From contig JANDJZ010000770.1 in the NCBI GenBank assembly GCA_027943245.1, forward strand, positions 1 through 19,871: DNA of 19,871 nucleotides, in the 5' to 3' direction. Shown piece by piece: positions 1 through 7,636 of the stretch (positions are counted from its first letter, which is position 1; every line of letters begins with the position of its first letter). This DNA is from Acanthamoeba sp. SK_2022b. Lineage: Eukaryota > Discosea > Longamoebia > Acanthamoebidae. A program made the translations under genes and the position numbers. Under the pieces are notes generated by a model. It did not search any database, had not been told where the DNA came from, and saw only the letters and a program-made list of their open reading frames with translations.

Positions 1-96
1 GACCTGCACTATGAAAGTGACTATTGGACTGCATGAGAGTTGGCCCAAAAATTCATAGCACAGGCCAGCAGGGTACTTGCAACAGTTGCCCCATAA
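1..96 (+). pseudogene. 3' end of an unrecognised gene with an in-frame TGA
   Basis: Frame 1 runs from the window edge and has coding-like composition (reads DLHYESDYWTA, then stop, then ELAQKFIAQASRVLATVAP) to a TAA at 94-96. An in-frame TGA at 34-36 interrupts it; a single C-to-T change of CGA (Arg) would create it. An AATAAA signal at 163-168 lies about 70 bases past the final stop, as for a 3' UTR. No family is recognised and most of the gene is outside the window. A chance open stretch cannot be excluded. Confidence 0.3.
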
Positions 97-162
97 TGAA
101 ATCAATCATCTTGATCTTGCCCCAATTCCAAACACATGTGGACTGTGTATGTGCATGTGATC

Positions 163-168
163 AATAAA
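163..168 (+). promoter_or_regulatory. Possible AATAAA polyadenylation signal
   Basis: An AATAAA hexamer lies about 70 bases after the TAA that closes the left-edge reading frame. In an AT-richer segment the hexamer can occur by chance, so only its position supports it. Confidence 0.25.
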
Positions 169-973
169 ACAATTTCTTTATCTGTTCTTCTTCATGTGCT
201 GAACTGTGCACACCACCTGCCATTGGGCTCTCAGCCTTGCACAATTACACTTAACTATTTGGTGACTTTATGCTATTCAGAGGTTGAACACCTCAACACT
301 AAACCACCATCCAATGTCTACTAAATAACAACAACACCTTGCACACTACTCGGTTTTGTTAGCCCACCATAAATTTAACTTCCTTTTGCTGGCCTAAAAA
401 TTAAGACCATGATATTCACCCTTCTAAAATGGATTGTGTTATTATAAAAACTGAAATTTTACCGTTTTATTGCTCTATACACACCCTAAATTATTGCAAT
501 CATGAAATTACAATTGCTGTGTGTGATTAATTTGAGTAATTCCCCTAATAGTGCTTCATTCCAAGGAATGATTGCACAAAAAAACGCCAGTCATTTTTGA
601 CCTCTCATTTGATAATAGAGGAGGTTCAGGGCTTTCTATCAACCTAGTTGCCTGCATGGCCCTGTACTAAGTCCCACCACTCACTTCCTCCACCTGCATG
701 TCCTACCTGCTGTGGTGATTATGCCATCTCCTGGTATAGGTGCCACCATGCCCTCAGCCTCATTGAGTTGCATGTTCTGGTTGTACTGTTGTTGTGGTGT
801 TGTTAGTGGTGGTGTGGTGATGTTGGGTTTTGTGATGATGTACTTGTTGGTACCTTACTTGTTCTAATGAGAGTAAATTCTTGACCTTGTATGAGGGCAA
901 CAGGCATTGAGGACTGGAAAAGCACAGGGCAAGTTTGAACATTCATCACAAAAAGGTCGCTCTCTACACGAAG

Positions 974-2737
974 ATGCACCCCAGGCTTGTGGCGCGGTGC
1001 CCTCGACCGAGGTGTTGGCTGACGTGCACTCCCTCTTTGGCTTCCGCTCTGTGGGGGGTCACAGCTGAAGGGCTGCACACATCGCGGCACGACGCACGAT
1101 TAAATCCAAGTGATGTGCGCCTCTACGATCAAACAGACCGCTACTGTCGTGACTTTGTCTACACATTCGACTTCGACGAGCGCACCTTCATCCTCGTTGG
1201 CACGGACAAATCTCTTTTTCTTTATTATTTATTATTTTATTAATTATTCTCCATAAATATGTTATTAAAATATATAAGCACAGGGACAAACCATAGCACC
1301 CCGATTGCGTCGGGTGAGCTGGCTCTTCGAGTGCTTGAGCGAGAGCAGCCGCAGAGCGTAGTCTCCGAAAGTGTCTATCCAGGTTGGCATGGCGCACCAC
1401 TTACTCCAACAATGCACCCACACCCACCACCACGCGCCACGTGTGGCAGAGTCATTCACGCGATTGCTGCCTCGGCTGCCCCACCTCCGCACACGCTCGG
1501 AGTTCATCCCCGTTTGTGAGTGGGCCCACAAGCACCAGGTCTGTCCTCTTCCTCGCCATCTTTTTGTGTCTTAACGCTGACATGTACACAATGCGACTCG
1601 CTACTCGCTACTCGCGACACGCGCACGGCACAACATAACACATATGTAGGCGGAGCTGCGTCAGGCGCAGCCATGGCACGCCGAGCATCCGTACCACAAC
1701 CACTGGCACCGTGAGCGAACTCGATTCGAGCACTATCGATGGGGGCTTAACCGCATGGGCCCTCGCATGCTCATGGACTGGGTCTCGCCCAAGCGCCTGC
1801 GCGCCGATCGCGCAGAGGCCCTGGAGGCCCAATTTCGACAACAAGACTCGCCGTCATCGTCGTCATCACCGCCCTCGCCGTTCAAACCCGCAGGCGAGGC
1901 CGGCAGAGAAGAGGAGGGCCCGCCGCCGCTGCCGCTCATGGCCAAACTGCTGATGCTCACGCTCTCGCGCGGGATAGAGGAGTTGGCGGATGTGGGCGAG
2001 ATGTTGATGCGCGGCCACCCGGCTCCTCGACGCTTCTTGGACGCGATCGAGCTCCTCTACAACCGACCCAAGGTGAGCCCCCCTCTCTCCCTCCCTCGCG
2101 CAGGCATCGCCTTTTCTCTCTCTCTCTCTCTCTCTTCCTCTCGAAGACAACCCAGCTCGACGCTCCTCCGTGCGTGCGTGTGTGTGGGCGCAGATTTACG
2201 GGAGCATGTACCACGAGTCCGGGGTGGAGCGAGACCTGTTCTTCATCAAGCAGTTGCGCGAGGCCAAAGGTCCCAAGGTGGTGGGCGTGTTTGGCTCCCT
2301 GCACATTGTACGCACATGTCGTGTCTGCGCTCGTGCTCGCTCGACTGTCCCTCACACACGCTTGTGTTCTCGACGCCACTTTCTCTCGCCATCAGAGCGG
2401 AATAATCAACTTGTGGGACGAGTACGAACGCGCGCCCTACGATGTCTGGCAAACGACCATCGACGGCGGCAAAGACTTCACGCGGTACGTCACGAGACGC
2501 CACCAGTCACGAAGCTGGCTCGCTCAAGGTTGACGACGGCGACAACAACAACTGTGTGGCGTTGTGGGGGCTGGTTGGCTGTGCAGAGAGATCTACAAGG
2601 CGTACAGGCCAATCGTGGACGAGTGGGACTGGGCCGAGGTGCGGCGGAAGCGCGGGGGGATCATTGCGCGAGCCCTGGCCCCGTTTGGCATCGACTTCGA
2701 CGCTCAGGCGTGGGCGAAGCAGCGCGAGCGACGCTAG
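974..2737 (+). CDS. TraB-domain protein, possibly organellar, 7 exons
   Basis: Proposed exons are 974-1199, 1284-1382, 1450-1538, 1665-2072, 2194-2307, 2396-2484 and 2587-2737. They sum to 392 codons in one frame including the TAG stop. The TraB/PrgY-like family fits: an early FILVGTNHSTP segment (about residues 72-82) matches the GT-x-H motif after the first strand, followed by LALRVLEREQP. Near the end, ERDLFFIKQLREAKGPKVV then GVFGSLHISGI (about 286-316) matches the second conserved block with Gly and His. Eukaryotic TRABD proteins are linked to mitochondria; the exact activity is unsettled. The N-terminus from Met 974 (MHPRLVARCPRPRCW) is Arg-rich and acid-free, as in a mitochondrial presequence; an upstream in-frame ATG is at 935. 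Exon 4 carries a Ser/Pro/Glu insertion. Intron 1 fits only with a GC donor (1200-1201). The exon 2-3 junction and exon 4 start (1665 or 1671) are the least certain. Confidence 0.72.
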
Positions 2738-2886
2738 CCAAGGACCTCCTCCCCCGCCATTGAAGGTGTCCTTTTTTTTCTTGCCGATGCAGCAAACTGT
2801 GGGCTCTTCGTCGCTTGAGTGACTCAGTGTTGGTTGGCCTCCCTCACAGAGCAGCGTGGATAGGAAAGGAGATGGAGAGAGCTGTT

Positions 2887-2935
2887 GGATACAACGGCCA
2901 TACTGCTGGGAATCCACCGTGCCGCATCCTCCTTT
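2887..2935 (+). pseudogene. Internally deleted 5S rRNA copy
   Basis: The copy keeps the first part of 5S rRNA (GGATAC, an inserted AA, then CGGCCATACTGC) joined directly to the last part (GGGAATCCACCGTGCC, then GCATCC). It also keeps the downstream flank TCCTCCTTTTGCA, which matches the intact 5S locus at 8138-8265 with one TCC unit fewer. The missing middle, about 80 nt, includes the whole internal control region, so normal Pol III initiation is not expected. Homology past the transcript end, including the T4 terminator, points to a DNA-level copy that later suffered deletion rather than a reverse-transcribed RNA. Confidence 0.8.
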
Positions 2936-2984
2936 TGCAGGAACACCAACATACTCTCATTGCATTTTTGCAGCCCAGAAAACA

Positions 2985-2997
2985 TTCTAGAATGTTC
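2985..2997. promoter_or_regulatory. Trimeric heat-shock element
   Basis: TTCtaGAAtgTTC is a perfect three-unit nTTCnnGAAnnTTCn array. It sits inside a 16-nt perfect palindrome, AACATTCTAGAATGTT, at 2981-2996. It lies about 220 bases upstream of the ARM/BTB start codon and about 250 bases past the TraB stop. Known: HSF trimers bind this arrangement. Inference: heat or proteotoxic-stress control of the downstream gene. Confidence 0.45.
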
Positions 2998-3214
2998 CTA
3001 ACTGAACATAAGCATAGTACTGTCTGCTGTTGATGACCTCGTCATGTTTCTGGATTCCTGGCGTTTAAAGCTGTCGACAACAAGTCCACGAATGGCTATT
3101 CGAAAAAAGAGGCGCGAAACGCTGTCTCTTTTTTGTCCTTGCGCACGCGTCCACACTTTGAGCGGCTCTCTACACAGAAGACCCTCTCGTCCTACATCGT
3201 CCTACAAGTTCTCC

Positions 3215-4795
3215 ATGACCGACGTTGCGCAGATCCTGCACCGAGTGGGCGAGGCGAACAAGACAAAGGAGTCTTTGCCGGACGACGGCGCTGCCCACCT
3301 GTTGGCCAGCCTACGTGCACTCAATAAGCTATGCAGCAAAGGTCTCTCCCACCCTCCCTTTTGTTGGGAGATTGTGTACGTCCTGACCAAAGGTGACAGG
3401 CTTGCAAGCGGAGGAAGCCCTCAAGACAGAGGGGCTGTCCGTGCTCTCTGCGGCCGTGCTGTGCCCGCACTATAGCCCCGAGACCCGCGCCCACGCGGCA
3501 GGGGCACTGGCGTTGTTGGTGCGGCGGAGTGAGAGCGCAAGGTTGAGCGAGCAGGTCGCCGAGTGCCTCGTGGCGATGGTAGCCAGCGACCACCGCCTGG
3601 TGCAGAAAAAAGCCCTCAAGGCCATCGACCACGCTCTAGTCGGTATGTAAGAAGGAGCAGCAGCGGATACGACGATCTTTAACCTCCCGGAGTGGAGGTG
3701 CAGGCCAAGCGCAGAACGGACACGTGTTTGCAGAGAAAGGCACCATTGAGTCTCTGGCCCGCTTCATCTGCAGCATGCCCGATACGTATCTGGCAACGAA
3801 TCGTACTAGGTGGGCGTGCAAGGCATTGGGCCGTTATATCAACACAGAGAACGTCCTCCGGATAGCGGCGTGCGACGGCTTCCTCGCGAGCATGGTCAAC
3901 GTTCTCAAAGTACTTTGACTCCCCCTCTCACTCTCAAATCTCAAGTGGTCGAAAGTTCAACAAAACGTTCGTTGCAAACGACAGGTGTCACCGAACAAGA
4001 TTGGATACGCCAGATACTACCTTTCACTCGACCTGATAGACATGGGGTTACGCTCTGGTGCGGGCCCTCTTCGCCCTCGTGTTCCCTCGTGAGGCTGTTT
4101 CAGCTCACACCACACGCGTGCGTATGCCGAGAACAGGAGAAGGGGCGCTGGTGATGGTGAGCCATCAGTTGCCTGACGTTATGTTGATGGTTGTCAACTC
4201 TGAGCTTAGGTCGCTCATCAACTCGTGTGACCAGCTGACCGCTCTGCTGAACCTCTTCAAACAAGGTCCACCCCTCCACGTGGTCCTCGCGTAACGCACA
4301 TCCTGCTGCGGTCCAACTCGCCAGGAGGCCTGACCCTTTTCGCTTGGCCAGATGTCGGACTGCCCGCGGTGATTGGCCACCAGGGCTTGGCCACGGCGTG
4401 GCGCTACCTGCTGTACCACGCCGGGGCGAGTGCAGGCATGAAAAAGAGGATAAACCTGCTCAAGCTGTACGTGGAGGCCGTAACAAAGCAACGGAGCAAG
4501 GGTAGGTCGGATGCCGCCCACAGGGTGGCGTCGTCATTCGCTGACTTGGCAAAAACAACTGCGCCGGAACAGTCAAGCTGCTGGTAAAGGCGCCGTCAGC
4601 ACTGGCGCGTGCTGCGATCACCAACGCGCTTTGGACGCGCTGCTGGCCTTTGTATTTATGTCGCCCACCAAGGAGGAGAAGCTGGAGGTGATGATTGACC
4701 GCGGCGGCCTCGACATCCTGCTAAAGGTTCATTCACCTTTGGCTCCGTTGGCGCTCGAGACATGAGAATCTGACCCGCGCGCGTGTGTGTGTGTG

Positions 4796-4880
<85 letters not shown>

Positions 4881-5789
4881 TGTTGTCCTCGCGCCCGTTC
4901 TACCATGCCTCAGGCTCTCCTCAATGACATCTCAACATTGAACGTCTTCGCTGCGCTCACCTGTCTCGTTCTCGGAGGTACTAAAGAAGCTACGTCCTTA
5001 AAAACAGAGCGTGCACCCAGTTGACCGTTTTCTCTCTCTTACTTCCATCCGTCTGTCTCAGACGCGAAGATCTATGAGCAGTCCGGCGTGCCACCGCCAA
5101 GCTTTTAGGCCGTCCCAACGTGTTGCTCTCGCCTTGCCGACGGCGCTTGCTCCTGGTGTTGGCGCCACAACTACGCCACCTCCGTCGGTCCTCCACTCGC
5201 CTCCCGCAGTTGGCGGGGTGCCGCCGCCCGTGAAGCGTGTGGTGTCCCCGTCGCACTCCATTGCCCACTGGCAGGCCGACCACCAGGAGCTCCACGACGT
5301 CGCGTTCCTGTTTCCCGACGGGGTGCGCGGTGATCCTTCCATCACGTTGGTTGGTCCAGTGTTGCTAAGCAAACGGTCAACGTACGATGTGCACCGCGAC
5401 AGGGTAAAGTCAAGGCGCACAAGCTCGTGCTAGCCGCCAAGTCGGTGGTGTTCAAGGCCATGTTCAAACCGGGCATGCGCGAGGGCCAGTGCAACGGGCT
5501 GCTGGAGATCACCATTCCCAACATCGGCTCGCGCACCTTTCAGCTCTTGCTAGACTTCTGCTATGGAGTTCACCTCCTAGAACCCGCTCCGGCCGCCACC
5601 GCCGAAAACTCAGCAACCGAGTCACGGCTGCGTGCTACGGCTTCGTGGCTCAACCGCGAGGGCGTCGACATAAACCAAGCAGCCAAGCTGCTGGCGGCAG
5701 CTGGACAGTACGAGATCCTGGACCTCGAGGACAGTTGCGCCCACTTCCTCGGTATGGCACACACACACGGCACAGATGGAATGCCTTGA
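3215..5789 (+). CDS. Armadillo-like repeat plus BTB/POZ protein, frame broken twice, 3' end probably lost
   Basis: Exons: 3215-3341, 3400-3642, 3734-3909, 3985-4057, 4137-4265, 4352-4501, 4573-4726, 4914-4977, 5062-5322 and 5403-5789. Exons 1-8 encode an alpha-solenoid of ARM/HEAT-like helices (for example AAGALALLVRR, NVFAALTCLVLG). A Pro-rich linker (PPPSVLHSPPAVGGVPPP) leads to a BTB domain: ELHDVAFLFPDG, then KVKAHKLVLAAKSVVFKAMF, then TFQLLLDFCYG. ARM-BTB proteins are usually CUL3 adaptors or scaffolds; that role here is inferred. Phases agree everywhere except two T runs. In exon 7 (4630-4632) one base appears missing, and in exon 9 (5103-5106) one T appears extra, giving TAG at 5106-5108. 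The two shifts cancel in length, about 587 residues. After CAHFLG a good donor (G then GTATGG at 5752) finds no acceptor in phase, and read-through stops at 5787-5789. The BTB tail is therefore missing exactly where island 2 begins. Confidence 0.68.
4783..4879 (+). repeat. (GT)n microsatellite in ARM/BTB intron 7
   Basis: An almost pure GT array of about 97 bases with one GC interruption near 4801. It fills most of the intron between exons 7 and 8. On the transcript it reads as (GU)n, whereas the dinucleotide arrays in PEX7 and myosin read as (CA)n. Confidence 0.95.
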
Positions 5790-5840
5790 TATGAGTGAGG
5801 AATTCTTCAACACTGTAAAGAACCATGTTAGCAGTGGAGC

Positions 5841-6744
5841 ATGGGTATGTGTCAATGTGTGCTTACCATGAATATCATGTTACCAATTCCATCACATACA
5901 CATACACAATCGCCTTTTGTGCAGGATCTGCCCATTGTCACAGCCAAGGAGGACCTAGTAAGCATACTGGGGGACAGATCAGTTGGGATTGACAACGTCC
6001 TGGACAAGCTGAGTGAGATTCAGAAGGCAAGGGCGAAGAGGAGAAAAGAAGCAGGAAAGCAGAAAGATTACAATGAGAGACACCACAATAGAAGCATCTT
6101 GGAATTCAAGCCAGCCAGGAACTACTACAATGTGACCAAGCAGCGCAACACAATTAGACATCTACTGAAACGCTGCTGTCACCCTCACAACAGATCAAAG
6201 CCAACCATCAATGTCATGATCTGTGACATATCAGCTGACCTAACACCCCAGCTTTGGGACACAACAAGGCTATACCAGCTGATGGGCCTGACTGCCTTCA
6301 ATCAGCGTGGTACATGCCCATGCCCCTTCCTTATGTTCTATTAAACTTAGCATTGCTGGTGTGCAGACACCTATGCTCACAACAAATCCCATTGAGGTGG
6401 GTGGGCTGATATCTCTGCTCACGCATGATGTGGCAGCTTCTACAAATGGTTTACTGAATGTGCACAAGCTTCACATTGTTTTATGTAATTTTTCACCTAT
6501 CATTACATCATGTACGACACGTACATGTACATGACCATCTAACCCTCTGTTTATTCATTGCATATGCATATGCTATGTTGCTTCCAGCTCTATATGTCAT
6601 CTTTATAGGGCGCACAAATAAGTCCTACACCTTCAACATCAAGGTGAGCTTGGTCAGGATATTGTCAAGATCCTGAAACTGCAGGCCTATGAGAAAAACA
6701 GCGCCATCAAGACAAGTATGCCCATCAACACTTGTTTAGTTTAG
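5841..6744 (+). pseudogene. Decayed three-exon gene, family not recognised
   Basis: A long open exon ends at 6309 (donor G then GTACAT). Its clearly coding part runs from about 5925 and includes a Lys/Arg-rich helix (KARAKRRKEAGKQKDYNERHH), a basic stretch (RHLLKRCCHPHNRS) and PTINVMICDISADLTPQLWD. Exon B is 6367-6448 and exon C begins at 6609 after TTTATAG; both splice in phase. That frame has TGA at 6393-6395, TGA at 6426-6428 and TAA at 6619-6621. Around the stops the reading is coherent (DTYAHNKSH, GGWADISAHA, CGSFYKW, then VLHLQHQGELGQDIVKIL). Each TGA would be CGA and the TAA would be CAA before one C-to-T change. The start could be 5841 or a later ATG, or the 5' end may be lost. No function is assigned. 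Confidence 0.5.
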
Positions 6745-7162
6745 TTTGGCTAGAGGAAATTGATCCATACAGCAATGACAGTTGCATTGCAAGCCAAGCT
6801 TGAACTTGGTGTTTTCCCACTCCTTGATGGAGGACATGGCAGTTGTGGCAAAGAGCCAATGGTAGTCAACGCCATAGCAGTCCTTGTAGAGAAGAGTGAG
6901 TGAAGTGGTGCACAAGTTTTTTTTTCTGGTCTCATTGTGCCACAAGAAGGAACCAATGTGGTCCTTCAAGCTCAACAGCCCTGGCCAACAGTACATGGCT
7001 CTCTGTGATGCCAATGGCCATTTCTGTGCTATCTGGATACTCTCCAAAGGTTTTTGATGAAGACTTCCTCAACAGGACTGGCTTGAGCACAAGCTCAAGG
7101 GAGCTGTTGTTCTTGTAGACAACCACGTGAGTGGGCAGGACTTTTGGTGAAAAATGTGTCAA
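6736..7162 (-). CDS. Unrecognised minus-strand gene or remnant, last two exons
   Basis: Two open segments splice in phase. The first (ending 6944, in sense orientation) contains LPTHVVVYKNNSSLELVLKP and EYPDSTEMAIGITESHVLLA and closes with GPHWFLL before a GTGGCA donor. The second (6882-6736), after CTCTACAAG, reads DCYGVDYHWLFATTAM, then a Lys-rich helix, then the Cys-rich end LQCNCHCCMDQFPL and a TAA stop. The 5' limit is unknown; 7162 is only the outer edge of the open frame, which begins just after a poly-A run. Further open stretches at 7214-7640 may hold upstream exons. It converges with the plus-strand pseudogene, overlapping by a few bases. No family is recognised. Confidence 0.35.
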
Positions 7163-7636
7163 CTCATTTTTTTTTTTTTTTTGGCAATTCCAAAGATATC
7201 TATCTATTTTTCTCTATTTCCATGTTCCTTTCTTGTAGTCTGTTGTTGCTGGGCCCACATGCAGCATCAAGCTCACAGTTGGCCTTCTTGACCTTGTGGG
7301 GCCAGGCTGCAAAATTCTGTCCAAGCATGGGTGTTTGTGGATGGTGGAGTAGCTGGCAGATGACAATGAAAGAAGACCACCTGCATCACCTGCACAAGCA
7401 CAGGGCTGCACTATCAAGACATAATATACATGCAAAAGAATGAAGTGCATGGATCTTTGAGAAGCAGGTGTTACCTGACCTAGCAGTATGGTGGCACAAG
7501 AAAGGAACACAAGTGAGCGCAGACCCCAAAGAAAAACCCTTAACATCAACAAAACAATCCACCTGATGGTGTAGGGAAATCTGTGAAGAATGCTCACTTT
7601 GGCATATTCTGTCCCACATCATTATTAAGCTGCAGA

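Larger units (their letters stand above)
1..955. other. CpG-depleted, AT-richer island 1
   Basis: Composition changes sharply at about 940-960. By eye I count only three CpG dinucleotides in the first 900 bases, whereas the TraB gene that follows carries several per 60 bases. TpG and CpA are abundant. Apart from the short gene end at 1-96 I find no convincing coding segment; the minus-strand open stretch over 760-1090 is a low-complexity His/Thr tract read from a TG-rich run. The island abuts the start of the TraB gene, so that gene's promoter must lie inside it. Known: CpG loss with TpG/CpA gain is the footprint of cytosine methylation followed by deamination. Inference: old, methylated foreign or mobile DNA. 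Confidence 0.6.
2738..3214. other. Intergenic region between TraB and ARM/BTB genes
   Basis: About 480 bases with no supported reading frame. It contains a T-rich run at about 2768-2779, a deleted 5S rRNA copy (2887-2935) and a trimeric heat-shock element (2985-2997). The stretch 2930-3040 is again CpG-poor, a small version of the two large islands. Confidence 0.6.

Noticed and set aside
760..1090. Minus-strand His/Thr-rich frames in island 1
   Set aside because: Low-complexity products of a TG-rich stretch, no family resemblance, no splice support.
1196..1283. Conventional GT donor for TraB intron 1
   Set aside because: Leaves phase 0 against an exon that needs one base, and deletes the conserved VG of the motif.
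4785..5024. Open frame of repeated Cys-Val
   Set aside because: Pure translation of the intronic (GT)n array; the same holds for Thr-His frames over the (CA)n arrays at 14532 and 19153.
5083..5108. Tiny 21-nt intron (GTGCCACC to TTTTAG) that would avoid the stop in the ARM/BTB gene
   Set aside because: Too short for normal splicing, and removing it leads to a frame that does not reach the BTB domain; a T-run indel explains the data better.
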